Shown one piece after another: positions 10,378 to 23,615 of a stretch of 64,000 bases of DNA; position 1 is the first letter of the stretch; every line of letters begins with the position of its first letter. The position numbers and the translations under genes are program-made. The notes below the pieces were generated by a model. That model saw only the letters and a program-made list of their open reading frames with translations. It ran no database searches and was not told the DNA's origin. Source of the DNA: Gracilaria gracilis (taxonomy: Eukaryota > Rhodophyta > Florideophyceae > Gracilariales > Gracilariaceae); the NCBI GenBank assembly GCA_030374805.1, contig JARGSG010000218.1, positions 930,001-994,000 of the forward strand. The letters run 5' to 3'.

Positions 10378-11640
10378 CAGGCGCAGGATGCTGATGAAAC
10401 TGCAACTGCACCGGGTCCTGTGGAAGTCACAGTGGGTGGGACTGTTTTTTGTGCTCCAAATGCGAGAAACTTTGCACCAAAGTTTGATGCAGAACGACCG
10501 ATCAATTCATTGTCATCTGCGTTGGATCTCGCTGCAGTGTATGGTCTTGATGAAGCGCATGCAAACGCTTTGCGCTCGTTCAAGAGTGGAAAGTTGAAAG
10601 TTACAAACGGAAATTTGCTACTGTTGATTACGCTCGGGCTCTCGAATGCTCCAACTGCAGGTGCCCAATACTTTCTTGCTGGTGATCATGGTGCGAACGA
10701 ACATCCTGTGCTCACTGCTTTGCACACCATCTTCGTGAGAGAACGCAGTTCGGTATGCGACGAATTGGAACGGTAGTTCATAATTTCTGATTACGATCTC
10801 CTGTTACAACTAGCCAGGATGATCAGCATTGCACAGTTTGAAAAGATTTTGCTTGAAGAAGTCTTCCCCGCCATAGTTGGTCGAGGACAAAAACCGTACC
10901 CTGGCTTCAAGTTCTACAAGAATATAGCAATTCTTGATTTGTTCAGTACGGCAGCGTTTCGTGATGCGCATACTGTGGTTGGAAATCAAGTTAACCGTGC
11001 TGCATGAGGCAATCGTTGTCTTCCCCCATATCCGCTGAACAAAATGTTCTTCCGCACTGCAAACCAATTCAAGAATCTAGAAACGTTTATTCGCGGTGCT
11101 ACCGTTACATTGGCTCAAGAAGTGGACTTATTTGTGCATGATGCACTTCGAAACTTCTTGTTCACCGGTATTCCTGAAGAAGGGTTTGCCTTCGACTTAA
11201 TCGCTTTGAACTTGCAACGCGAAAGAGATCGTTCTATCCCAACACTCAACGCGATTAGAGCAAGATTGGGATTAAAAGAACAACAATCTTTCTTGGATAT
11301 CACGAAGAATATCAATGTTGCTTCCACGCTTTCTACTGTGTATGGAGGCGATGTGAATAAAGTTGAAGCTTGGGATGTAATGGTTGCAGAAGATCATGAG
11401 CGTGGAAGCTCACCGGGCCCGACTATGGTGGCGGTCTGGACAAGACAATTTTGAGGACTTGTGTGACGGAGATCGCTTTTACTATCTGAATGACAGATTC
11501 CCTGCCTTTCTTCAAACGCTTCCTAGGATAAGACGTTTATTATGGAGATGTGGCAGTTGTTTGAAGGATTTAATTGTGAGAAACACCAACATTAGAAGCT
11601 GTGACCTGAGTGGGAGAGTGTTCTTCAAGAGTTTTTGGTG
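10378..11640 (+). pseudogene. Animal-type haem peroxidase pseudogene
   Basis: Translated in one frame from 10378 to 11451, and after a single frameshift to about 11640, this matches the An_peroxidase fold. It shows SALDLAAVYG, YFLAGD followed by NEHPVLTALHTIFVRE, the proximal-His segment AFRDAHTVVGNQ, LNLQRERDRSIP, LSTVYGG and F-EDLCDGDRF. These enzymes are secreted and oxidise halides or phenolics with H2O2. Defects are TAG at 10774, TGA at 11005 and a frameshift at about 11452. The catalytic Arg expected after GD is replaced (GDHGANE). The distal motif Q-x-x-D-H-D reads Q-A-Q-D-A-D, so the distal His also seems lost. The N-terminus cannot be found. No intron is evident. Confidence 0.85.
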
Positions 11641-11667
11641 TTGGTAAAGAATGCTCGGTGTGGTCTA

Positions 11668-12673
<1,006 letters not shown>

Positions 12674-14666
12674 ACGATAGCGGACCAAGCCGGAAAGCCT
12701 TGTCAGTTGTTGCAAGAAGTTATAGCTCTGGTTTTTGGACTGTGTTCCATGACACGAGCAATGCAAATGGCGTTCTTCTTCGTCGCACTAACGCGGTTTC
12801 GAGAGCTCCTCATGCAAGGATCACTTCAGTATGTATGCTTAAAGACATGTGCTCGATGGTTCGTCCAACGTTCTCAGTGGATGTGAACAGATTGTCGTCA
12901 TGGTGTGCTTGTTTTCCATTCCAGAATGAGCCAAGAACAGTTGAACTGCACAGTTTCTGTTAAGGAGGTGGTTTAGAAGGTGTTGGAAGGGCTATACAGT
13001 ACACAGGTTTGCTTTTTTGCAGGTTAGCGAGGCGTCACCACGTGGGCTTTCGAAGTTCACGTCGGGGATTTCCATCGTTCCTGACAAACAAGACCGATAA
13101 TATCTTCTTTCTTTGTGTTCTATACGAGATAATGAACATGCCATCTACCGGGTGTGTGTACCAAGGGTAGTATCAAATTGAAACAGTTAAAAAGACGTAT
13201 ATCAAACGCGCCAGTTCATAGCATCAGTGTAACCCACATACCTGTAGATGGTGTACTGCACAAGTATTCTTCAGCAAGGAGAATAAAGTTGACTGAAGTG
13301 TATGTCTTCTTCTTATGGGGTCAAAATCGTACGCAGAGATCCTCACGCTCTCACTATGTTTCGCCCTTTCAGGCTCTTTCATTGGGTTCTTTCCTGGCTT
13401 TCATTTCCCCATGATTCTTTAGCCTCTGAAGTTCAGAGTCCACTCGAATTTATGTGATGGGTGTTATTCAGACAGTCTCGCTGGGTACGCTCTTAGATTT
13501 TGACACATACACTTTTGCAATGCTTTGATCGGAGATCGACAATAACTACTCTCTTTCGTGGCAAATGTCAAAGCTTCCTGTGTGGTGAAGATTCCAAATT
13601 CCTTCGTCAGCACTCTGGCAAAAGCAAAAACAACGCGGTGAACAAACGGGTTTTGTCGAATAAGAGTGTGCGAGAATAGAAACGTATTCCCTTCTTCTCA
13701 GTTTTCTCTATCCCTAGAGATTTGCCGCAAACGCATATTTTGGATATAAGGTAGCTTGATGCTGGGCTTTAGTTACCAGGGGTAGCTACCGTTTCGCCGG
13801 TTTACATAGCGCCATGAACCCTCTCAGGAAACAGGGTGACGTTCGATGCGCTACCCTGCAACAAGATGAATCACAGCCCACAGGCACCCTCTCTGCCATT
13901 ACCAGTGTTTCTTTGCGTTCCCAATCAGCGTCGTAGAATGACGTGGTTTGGTACTTCTTTTGAGATGTTACATCACCATTCCAAAATAACTCCCGAACAT
14001 GGGTCTTCGAAGACAATTCCTTTTGATCCAATCCAGATCTAAGACACTGAGCCCTCCCGGCCGCTTCTACGTCCACATCAATGTTAGTAATCTTTGTTAT
14101 AGCAAGCGCTTCATGAGTTTTACGATACCCTGTGTAGCTGCTCAGCTGCTTTGCACTAATCAACGTGTACAAATGGAAGGAGCGCAGTAATGGCCTTTTG
14201 TTTCCTCTTCGGGATGTGCAACTTCAAATGTGATTTCAGGTTGTGCTCTTCTTTCGTGTCAAAAGGGAGTATCCGTTCTTCATGTATAAACCTCTTAACC
14301 AACAATAGTCTTCAGCCAGCCACGTTCTAGCATGATGCTCAAGCATTCAGTATGACTGAGTCAGATTCTGAATACACCATCCACTCGTTGGTTGGGAACT
14401 TAACGGTGCTTGACAAGGGACTTCTCAGAGGGAATCATGCGCAAAGTACACCGATGACCGCTGCCCGATTTCTGCTTCATTGCTCTGACTTCCAGCGGTC
14501 TTAACTTAGAACTTACTCCTTGACATCTCCACGTTCTGCAACGCCAAGCCACCAGAACTGCGTTCTTTGTACGTGATCGGTGGACGAGGGCTGCAGACCA
14601 TTCATCAGCTTTTGGTTGTCAGCGTTTTATCTACGTCATCAGTTCAGGGAGAAAAGACATTGAGTA
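12674..14666. other. About 2 kb without a recognised gene
   Basis: The longest frame here is 13786-14172 (minus, 128 codons), which has no recognisable domain. I see no LTRs, RNA genes or clear repeats. The stretch may hold further decayed gene fragments that I cannot identify. Confidence 0.35.
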
Positions 14667-16502
14667 ATGGCGTACTTTTTCCTTCGTGTCTCGCTTTTCA
14701 TGTTCATTATTCTCTGTCTCGTGCAGCAGAGCTTCACTGAAATAAGCTATAAACATTGCTAAGGACCAGCTGATATAGGCAAACAAGGAAACAAGGGCTT
14801 CTTCTTCAATCTCTGTGTAGAAGACGAACATTTCATGAATCGCACCCATAACTGGGTGTTTACCAAGTCCCTTATCAAGAAGACACGTTTTACCAATTGC
14901 GGTTTTCATTTTCTGGGGGAAAGAGATGACCCTCTGGACGGTACGACTTGGTACAATGTTTCTTTCAAAGCTTGTACTTTCGGAACTGCGCAAGGGAACC
15001 AGAAGGAAAAAGCAATGTTCACGCATACTACCATGCACAATGTGGTATTTGAGGACTGTAACTTCGAAAGTTGGCTTGACATCATGTTTGAGAAGTTTGC
15101 GTTAGACAGTGTTCCCTTCAAGAATTGCACATTCAAGAATCATATGCAGTTTAGCCATGTCGACGTGAAACGAATGACAATCTCTCACGCAACCCTAGGC
15201 TCTCGTTCCCCTAGTGGTAGCGCAAAAAACGGAGGTGAGATTCTTATGTTCGACATGTCTCTTAGCCGGGTTCTAATTCATCACACTATAGGGTCCGGAC
15301 ATATCCGGTTTCAGAGTGCTACGGTGGAGGACTTGGAAGTGCAATCGTCAAGAATCGGTGGCATGATCTGTCACGAGGAGGTTGAAGCTGAAGAAATCCC
15401 GAAAAAGAAGATTTCCTTGCAAACGGCAATGTTTATGAACGTGTCATTCACAGATAGCTTGTACTGCGATCGAACAGAAATAACGGGCCTTGACCTGCTC
15501 GATGTAAAGATCAGAAACTTCATCGACCTCTCAAAATCAGATATAACTAATCTCGTCATTAGGAATGTGAGCTCCTATGCGGAGGATGTCTGCAGCACAT
15601 TTTCTCTCAAAAATGCGACTGTGGACGGAAAGACGATGGCTGACACTAACACAACCAAGGTTACGCTGGCTGGGGTTAAGTTCATGGAAGGGATTATGTT
15701 CATCAATGTATCTATATCGAGTAAGGACATCCAGTCAAGAGGTCATCAATAAGGAATGTTTTATACTATCATGTTTGGAATCTGGTTGCATGTGCGATAT
15801 CTCGCATGAGTCAGTGGTGTGTCCCCGAGGCAACTCCACGGTAAACGTCAACGCAAAGGACTCGTGTTTCCCCGCTTTGTCAGTGGTGAAAATGATAACG
15901 CCTCTGGGACACGTTCAGCTCAAACCGATGACTGAGCTTATTTTTGGTGATGCGGTGACTCACAGTTCTGATTCGGTCGCTTCGGAAGTGTTCTTTTTCG
16001 GTCACAAGTCTCTATCTCAATGGGCACTTTACAGGAGGATATTAGCCAAAATCTATGTAACGGCCCAAGAGCAGACATATACGTTGCACATAAGTGGGTC
16101 GCATTTGCTCCCAGTCGCCGGGCGTGGCGAAGTGCCAGCTCGACTGGTGCCTTGGGCGACAAACTTTTCACTGATAAGGATGGTCTGGCACACGTGCTGG
16201 CCGTTGAGGAGCATATGATGCAGGGAATGTATTCTCCTATTACTTTGTCTGGTGCTCTGTCAGTCGACGGCATCGTTGTGTCTGTCTACACAGACATCAT
16301 ACCGAAGCCCATGGCAGTAGCCATGTTGTCGCCGCTGCGTGCTTTGTACCAACACTCGAAGTGTGGAAGTTTTTTTCTGGGTAGGGCAAATTGGTTGCAC
16401 GAACGCTCCCCGGGCGGGCTCGTGCGAAAGTTGAAGGAGATGATGACCGCAGGTTCCGGCTATCTTCTAGCTATCGGGACTGAAATCCTACGCTCCATTT
16501 GA
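14667..16502 (+). pseudogene. Secreted pentapeptide-like plus Hedgehog-type Hint (Hog) protein, broken
   Basis: The ATG at 14667 starts a signal peptide (MAYFFLRVSLFMFIILCLVQ). In the same frame, after a TAA at 14760, a long segment to 15749 has a repeating F/V-x-x-C/A-x-F pattern (FEDCNF, FKNCTF, FKACTF) like a right-handed pentapeptide or beta-helix. After a frameshift near 15735 comes a Cys-rich linker and a Hint module: Cys at 15865 (SCFPALSV), KPMTEL-x-x-GDAV, SHLLPV with the block-B His at 16102 (Thr to Ser at the preceding position), then after a second shift near 16155 LGDKLFT and GMYSPITLSGALSVDGIVVSVYT. This is the order of the self-cleaving Hedgehog C-terminal domain. The ORF ends at 16502. 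One nonsense codon and two compensating frameshifts suggest a recent pseudogene or sequence errors. Confidence 0.7.
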
Positions 16503-19500
16503 TTGTCCTTCTCCCGCAGCGCAGCATGCTAATTTTATTACGTCCCGACTTGTGCCAGCACGCGTTACGGGTGGCCAAAGTCTGCCCTTGTGATACAAAG
16601 GTAACTGTACCACTAGATATGTGTAACAGAAACTCTCCGTTGTATATGAGATTCTGTTTACCAAGACTGCGACGATCTCGTGACCACTGACGGTGCTGGC
16701 TTTCGCGCTAAAGTGCAATTATAGTGTGACAGTTGTGTGACAGTTGTGGGACAAGCTTTTATTGACTTCTTGCGCAGAGCTTTGTAGAACGATCTTTACG
16801 ATCTTTATTTTTGGGAAGTGTAGGAGACACAGAGTGGCAAAAGCCATGTGCTCTGCTACGCCGTAAGGTAAACACCTTACGCGTTCAGAGTGTCCCAGAA
16901 GGACATCTCTGCTCCTAAAAGGGAGGGCGGGTAGGGTGAAAAGCAAACCTGAGAGAACAAAAGTAGGAGAACCTGAGACGACAGTAGTTAGAAAACGCGA
17001 CGAAGACCACTAGATCGAACGTAGTGCGTTTGTCTGCCGTCGCCGACGGAGAGGCTTTCGAGTACAAGTACTCCAAGGCGGTGAAGCTGCCACATCATCG
17101 GGCTCAGATCGACAGTGCAGACTTTGTTCCACATCACCAAGATCAGATCGACCTACCCACCCGCTTCAGATCATCAATAAATCCACTTCTGCGTTCCTTG
17201 AAAAGCCAGTGCTCACCTTCCCGCTTCTGGAAGCGAAGTGACATTGGTCAACACATGTTGGAATACATGTAAAGTTACTATTGTTCCACTCAGAACTGCG
17301 AAGACCTTATTCGCCAGACTTCCGATCGTCATACTCCTCTCTAAGCGAAAGTCATTAGTTTCAAGAGACTCCAGATCTGATGTATATCGGAATGTGACAT
17401 ACGCTTTCCACATCCCCCGCCGGACGGGCATTTGGAAAAGACGTTCTGACGCACTTTGTTCCACATGCATTAAAGCACGTTGAACAAATAGTTTCATATT
17501 GCCGTTCATGTCTTTGAAGTGCACCCTTTGCGTGTACAGCCTATCATGGTGATGTTGTCTAATTCGAAGAAGGTCTTTTTGAAGGTTGCAGTGTGGATGC
17601 CAAGGCTTACAATCTCCTCTCACATAAAACTTTCACAATGCCTCAGTTTATGATGTTGATCCAACGCCTTTTCTACAGCGTTGCTACATGTTCTTGATTC
17701 GTTTCGTCAGACTGCAAGCTGGACGGGACATCGACCGTTACATGCCAGCAACTGGGCGTGGCATTACCTGTGAAAAGAATTCATGATTACCGGAGATGAG
17801 TTGTTAAAACAACGTTGTTGCATGACCCAGAGGGTGCTGGTAGATTCCGCGTGCAAGATAGAAATGGAGTCATGCCACTGTCATCACAATGCGGGGAGCT
17901 ACCTTCGTAGAAGATCAATGAAGATCTCTAGAAACCAAATATGTACTGTATCTGTACAACCAAGTGTTTGTCATTGACATCTCTTACTTTCGAAACTATT
18001 GAGATAGTTTCGACATAAGCCGGAGCCAACCCCTAACTCCAAAAGGAGGAGCCCACAAACACCTCGTGCCGTTTGTGCGAGAATCAAGAGATCCGTGACT
18101 TAAAAGGTTCCATTGTACTCCTTGCATAGGTTCATGCACAAGAAGTGCATGTTTCTTAGGAACGTGACTTTCGTCATGGTAGCAAGAACTACAATGGGCA
18201 CGAAAATAACTCCGTGTCGGGAGGAAAAAGAGCGGGGCAAGTCTTGAGGTTCTAAGAGCTTTAGTGCTTTTCTCCCAGCCTCCTTCACCAAGCCGCTGAT
18301 GGGTACGGCAGCGTTGGAGTTGCCTTACGGGTAGGCCTCAATACGGACTCGAATGTGTCCCATCAATTCTCCTGGCGTGACTTTTTTCCAGACGGTGAAT
18401 TAAGGTGGCATAGCGATTGACTCTAAAGGGTTACCATTAAACTGCCCATGGCTCGAGACATGCAGATTCTGTGGCACAAACAGATTCGGAGTTGGTGTCC
18501 TATTCTCCCTGCAAATGTCGTTGCCCATGTCCGCTTCAGAGAATTTTCGCATGTGGAAGCACGAGTGTATCTATTATAGGCGAAGATATTTCTTTTTTGG
18601 AGTATAAGGTAGGACCAATTAGACTCTCTTGAGAGTCAAGCGCATGCACGTTGTACATCAGTCAACAGAGATATATGTTCTCGTACACATCACCGCGACA
18701 CAAAGTCACGAGATACCTGGCGGAAGCAAGCGTTTGATACGCACGTGGGACAACGAAGGCGGGAAAATGTTTGCCGATACAACAGACTTGTGACAAAAGT
18801 GGCAGTGCCTTCGCAAGCAATAAACCATCTCTCTTCTACTATCGGAAAGTACCTTAGCACTTGAAGCGTATTTGGAGTGTATTCCTACGTTTGCCGGCCA
18901 AAACGCAGGTGCGTTACGGATAGTAGCGAAATCGTTGCTCATATTAGGACACGAGCGATTGGGAAAAGAGGCTACAATTGATACGTCCCAAAGTTACAGC
19001 TTAATAGATATGCTTCGAAGTACTAGCATCGCTGAGTGCCAAGGACAAAGACTTCCTGAGTCAAACGATACCATTGCGAGTTTTATATACATCTTACTGT
19101 ACTCCAAGTTTGGTACCACAAGCCTTGTAGTATTAGAGTGCCGTTCAAACTACTGTTTTCCGGTCTGCACACTGGTCTGCACACATCTTAGATAGTTCGT
19201 GATGTAACGGGCTTCTGCTCGTGCTCGAGCCGGCATTGTCCTGTTTCTTGATGCATATTACGTGTTCCCCACTCTGCAAAAACCGACTCATGATTTGGAG
19301 TTGGTATGAATAAATTGTTGACCGTTCGAACCGGAAATGACGTAGTCCGAGCGGGATAGATAGTGGAATGCAGACGTGATGAAGACGGACATGTGCGTGC
19401 ACGCGCGGATGTGTTCATGCACATGGAAGGTCCAATAGTCCATTTGCTCTACCAGACTGTTTGTTTGGTGCAGATGAATTCGTGCTCATAAGACGGGTTC

Positions 19501-20789
19501 TTGCATGGCAACTTACACCCTTGTTGGACAAGAGCAACAGAGAGATGGGGCTTGAACAGGTACCAGATCAGTTGTCACCACCAAAGGTACTCCAACATCT
19601 GCTACTACTAACGCACAAATTTGAGCGCTAACATGGGTTTGGAACAACGACATCTTCTCGTGCATTAATCATGTCCGTAAGCTTCGTCATGATAAGAATA
19701 GAGCAGTTCAGCTACGCAATGTTCATACTTTGCATCGTGTAGGTTCCAACTAGCAAGAAGAGCTGAGAATAATGAGGGCATAAAACAGTACAGACATGTG
19801 TTAGATGGACCGGCTGGAAACTTATGTCGACCTCTTTCAATGCTGCTGCGATCTGGATGCATGAAATCTGCATGGCGATGTAAATCTAGCATTCCGTTTG
19901 CATTTCATGGAAATGCTCACCACCAGAACTTCACCCCCAAAACTCGTTGATGGAAAGAATGAAGATCTTGCCGCCAAGAGCAGAAACATGCAAACGAAAG
20001 AACATGCCAGAGACCACAATTCAGTAGATTGAGGAAAGCCGCGGCAAACGTAACCGTCCAAGTTCAGCGTGGAACCACGCGAGAGCATCCATGAGAAGAA
20101 GACTCACCGACTTATGTCACATTGCGTATAGTTGTTATGCTATGCAAGATGTGGAACTCGTGTGCCTCTAGTTGGAATGCTGATGCATGAGCCAAGCACT
20201 TGAATGATGAACGGAAACTGCTGAAGAACTCATGCACTTGGTGTAGCTGAGTCTCCAACGGTAAAGAATTCAAAGGGGCAACCATTTGCCCGCCAGAGCA
20301 AAGAGAACAGTTGACTCCAAAGTGTGCATCAAGAACGGGGCCAGCGCTCGTTTGCTCTTAGAAGGGCCCTTCACATTTGCGCGAGCCGGATCCGACCAAC
20401 TGACGGAGATAGCCGTTGTGTTGCTGCTCATGCCTTGTTCCGACGGTACAGTACGTGGTAGAGTGACCCGCTTGGCGTGGTTGATGATGAGATCTCACCA
20501 CTTGTCGGAGGCCTTATTCCACCGGCAACGACGTCGCCGTGACCACGAAACGCATCATCAAACCGAAACAACAAAGCGCGGCATGGCCAGCGCAAATCCA
20601 CGTGTCATGCGATACTGTGCGAAGAAAAGGCAATTCCATCAACGATGACGCCGCGCGCGCTTTCGCTGACACATCACTGCTGGCGCCAGCGACTCGCCCC
20701 GTCCCACCCGCAACTACGCCCAAGGTGCCACTTTGCGGGCGGTTAATCGCCATTTCGTCCGAATTCCCACCCCCTCTGACGCGCGCACA
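16503..20789. other. Long region without a recognised gene
   Basis: About 4.3 kb with only short frames in all six readings. The longest (17213-17623 minus, 18872-19195 plus) have no recognisable domains. No LTR pair or RNA gene was seen. One short perfect hairpin is listed separately. The last 250 bp before 20790 are GC-rich and probably form the promoter or 5' UTR of the HSBP1-like gene. Confidence 0.35.
17990..18013. repeat. Short perfect hairpin
   Basis: TCGAAACTAT (17990-17999) and ATAGTTTCGA (18004-18013) are exact reverse complements with a 4-base spacer. It stands alone in non-coding sequence. Confidence 0.6.
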
Positions 20790-21116
20790 ATGAACTCCGC
20801 CGACCCGAAACAGGCTCAAGGCGAACTACCGCCAGTGATGTCGACAGACACTCCCTCCAGTCCGACCGTGAATGACGCCGAAGTCGAGTCGCACAGGCAG
20901 ATTGAAAATGACGTGCAACAGCTCTTATCCGAGATGCAATCAAGTTTCAAATCGTTTTCCGACAATGTTTTCACTCAGATCGACCAGATGGAAGCCACAA
21001 TAAGCGAGTTGGATGCGACCCTTGTCAGTTTTTCAAACAGTGTGCAAGCTTCATCTGAACAAGCCAGTGTTTCTGCTTCGCCCTCTGTATCCCCGAACAA
21101 ACGCGCTGCTGTCTGA
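20790..21116 (+). CDS. HSBP1-like heat shock factor-binding protein
   Basis: The intact 108-residue protein begins MNSADPKQ. Residues 37-86 read IENDVQQLLSEMQSSFKSFS, then DNVFTQIDQMEATISELDATL. This matches the core of HSBP1, a small coiled coil that trimerises and binds the trimerisation domain of heat-shock transcription factors to damp their activity. Heptads of hydrophobic residues span the segment. The N-terminus (1-35) and the Ser-rich C-terminus (87-108) are low complexity and longer than in the roughly 76-residue animal protein. In-frame codons upstream of 20790 lack HSBP1 features, so the ATG at 20790 is preferred. GC-rich sequence precedes it. This is the clearest intact conserved gene in the window. 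Identification is by motif only. Confidence 0.75.
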   Translation: MNSADPKQAQGELPPVMSTDTPSSPTVNDAEVESHRQIENDVQQLLSEMQSSFKSFSDNVFTQIDQMEATISELDATLVSFSNSVQASSEQASVSASPSVSPNKRAAV

Positions 21117-21639
21117 ACGAGTTGAAGGGGATGGTGTGTCTGTTCACTGTGAAATTTATCTGTTGCGGGCCACGTTGTGAAGGGAACCGCGGCGAAAGCT
21201 GAACTAGATGAGGAAAGGCGAGCAAGAGCATTGCAGTTATATACTTTGTACAAATGGGACACGCTTTCAACTCTTGTAGCTCGTAGGGACTAGTTGCGAA
21301 AAAGCCAGGAACATAAAAGGTGGTATATGACAGCGAAAGAAACGCAGTCAGCGCTACGAGAAATGACGTGAAGATAGAGCAACAAAGACAGCATGCAGGA
21401 ACATGAATAATGAGGAATTTATTGCACATAGAGGGGAGAGAATCTGTGTGTGAAACAACACTGCTGCTCCACGTTAAGCCAACGGTGAAGTAACGGGTCC
21501 GATAGTGGTACTTTGTACTCAAATGTACCAAATTAGGACAAGGAATTTTCGCTCCAGAAGTAACTCCGCCCCAAAGCGCTCCAAAAAAATCGGATCTCGC
21601 CCTCGGGGACGCAATGGTGTTGGTGAGGTTGCCCAACTT
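21117..21639. other. Spacer between HSBP1-like gene and kinase remnant
   Basis: Nothing convincing. Small frames on both strands probably include the most decayed C-lobe of the kinase pseudogene that ends near 21640. Confidence 0.35.
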
Positions 21640-22266
21640 TCACAGATTATCGTCAACTGGGGTACATCCATCCAGGTAGAGAGGCGTAAGAATGCTGAAC
21701 GGCCAAACGTCTTGTTGATAATCCCCAACGTCACCTCGCCCAACCTCTGGAGCTATATGGGCCAACTGCGATAACGATGGAGGTCCATTATTTGTACAGA
21801 ACTGCGAAATACTTGTGGTGTTCTTTATCTCGGCGATCTACAGGGCGTATTCTTAGTTGTACAAAACCGGCATGGCGATGTTCTCATGATGTGGTAGCAA
21901 CAATGTGTTTTGAGGGCAGATGCAATTGAGTCTGTGAACGAGTTGTGCGTGCTGTATATGCACCAATATGCGAAGCAGACCGGATACAAGAGTAACTACA
22001 AGTAGCATATCTCGGTACTGGTCCACTTCCGTCAAGGTGTTGGCATTGGCATAATCGATGAGGAGGTACAGAGTTCGCGCACTCTCGTACATATCGACAG
22101 TGGGAACAATATTGGAAGGGTCAGTCATACAAAGCGAGGTGAAGGCCTCGTGCATGGCCTGCGCAACCTGTGAAGCGCTCCGTTTTGCCTTGGTAGTGTC
22201 CTTGACGACAGTGAAAGTGACAGGCTCTTCCAAAAGCAAACCAAGAGAGCAAAGTGGGAACATCAT
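21640..22266 (-). pseudogene. Protein kinase domain remnant
   Basis: One frame from 22266 gives kinase-like order: TFTVVKD (beta-3 Lys), a helix leading to DPSNIVPTVDMYES, LYLLIDYANANTLTEV (hinge), HAQLVHRL (HRD box with the Asp changed to Leu), PQNTLLL (catalytic-loop end), a stretch with TAA and TAG where DFG should be, then HIAPEV (APE motif) and DVWPFSI (subdomain IX). Spacing fits a Ser/Thr kinase catalytic domain. Loss of the HRD Asp and of DFG, together with two nonsense codons, shows it is dead. The glycine-rich loop is not visible, so the N-lobe is incomplete. I cannot name the subfamily. It is convergent with the HSBP1-like gene. Confidence 0.65.
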
Positions 22267-22482
22267 TTACCTCAATAATGCTACAAGGACAAAGCAGGTT
22301 GTTATTTCGAGCCTAGAGATGGTATTGTATTGTCTCTGCAAGTATCACTGCTGGTGCAGACACACAAATATCATTGTCTTCCGCTTCATATACTCCTGAC
22401 ATTAATGGGGTGCTGACGGTGGGGGAATGGATTTTCTTGGGCATTTCATGCCCCGTACTGGGTGCGTGGATCTTGATTTTGA

Positions 22483-23277
22483 TTAGTAAGCGTTTCGAGG
22501 GGATTTGATTCGACGGTTTCGATGTTCCGATGTTTTTTCAATAGAGGCTTGATCAGAATCATGGGTGAGACGAACGAGAATGGCATCCGATGCTGGAAAA
22601 CTCTCCGCTGGAGTCAGGAAGTGACTATATACACGCACAAGCCTTTCTTCGACTTGCAATTCATACAGATATTCTTCGTGCTCTAAATTCGCACTTGATA
22701 CCATGCTCTCGTTATAATTATTATCGTCGTCATCATCGCATTGGCTGACCTCCTTGCTTGATACAATGTGAGAGGAGTTCAACAGTTCACCATCAACAGA
22801 CATATTCTTGTCAGTACTGGGCACAAGAGACGGCGCATACTGAGATGAAATGTCTGTTCCCTTGCTCGGACTGCTCTGAGAATTACTTTCTGCAGCTAAC
22901 ACTCTCTTCTTCCTAGCGTATTCTGCATACCAAGCACGCCGCTTCTCGAGACGTTTCTTCTTTATCGTTTGTGACTCGGAGTCCCGTTGAGTTCTATACC
23001 TTTTGCGCTGGTTTTCATTTTCCTTAATCCGATTTTTTTCACATTCTCGCCAGATCTTCTTTCTCAAGAATCCGCATGAGGCAGAAGACTTTGTCGGCGG
23101 CTTTGCCAGGTTGTTTTCCCTCTCTGTAACAAAGTGTATGTGTTCTGCATTTTGAGCAGTTTCAGAGATGCTTGTTTCTCTGATAGACACCCACTTTGCA
23201 GTGCATGGTACCAATAATTTTTTCAGAGAACAATTCGATTCCTCCGGAAGAGTAATCTTCCGATACCTACCACCCAT
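22483..23277 (-). CDS. Unrecognised basic/acidic protein, 264 residues
   Basis: The intact frame has its first ATG at 23277 (MGGRYRKITLPEE). It is open a little further upstream, to a TGA, but without another ATG. The N-terminal 40 residues look folded (RKITLPEESNCSLKKLLVP). They are followed by a strongly basic, probably helical segment (about residues 72-130, rich in RKK, KKKRLEKRRAW), a Ser-rich linker, an Asp/Asn run (QCDDDDDNN) and an acidic tail. This composition is common in nuclear DNA- or RNA-associated proteins, but no domain is recognised. It lies 338 bp downstream of another intact minus-strand gene. Codons look like those of its neighbours. Function unknown. Confidence 0.6.
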   Translation of the reverse strand: MGGRYRKITLPEESNCSLKKLLVPCTAKWVSIRETSISETAQNAEHIHFVTERENNLAKPPTKSSASCGFLRKKIWRECEKNRIKENENQRKRYRTQRDSESQTIKKKRLEKRRAWYAEYARKKRVLAAESNSQSSPSKGTDISSQYAPSLVPSTDKNMSVDGELLNSSHIVSSKEVSQCDDDDDNNYNESMVSSANLEHEEYLYELQVEERLVRVYSHFLTPAESFPASDAILVRLTHDSDQASIEKTSEHRNRRIKSPRNAY

Positions 23278-23615
23278 GTACACTGTAACCAACACCGCTG
23301 GTCGCACAAGTGAAAATCGCGCCTTCGGGGTTTCATGCGACTCTTGGGCTGTCGCCACCACCCCTGCAGTCCTTCCACGGGCTACCACACCGAAGAAACC
23401 TCACCCACACGCCTTGACCGTGCGCCGTCGGTGCGGACTCAATTTGGGACCGGCACACCTAGCTGGATGGCTTGCTTGCATTTGTTGTAGGACACGTAAT
23501 CGGAGCAATCAGCGCTGCTCACGTGCAGCCGTGCGGGCGCAAACCGAGTTCTCCCCTTCTACGATTGCGTGCTCTCAAGCCAAGCCGGAACAAATATCAC
23601 CTCAACGCAGAAGCC
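23278..23615. other. Intergenic region between two minus-strand genes
   Basis: 338 bp upstream of the 264-residue gene and downstream of the next one. It probably carries the promoter of the former and the 3' end of the latter. No motif could be singled out. Confidence 0.35.

Noticed and set aside
15715..15755. GTAAGG as a 5' splice site to explain the frame change in the Hint gene
   Set aside because: The only acceptor that restores frame would make a 19-base intron. A one-base shift is simpler, and a second frameshift exists downstream.
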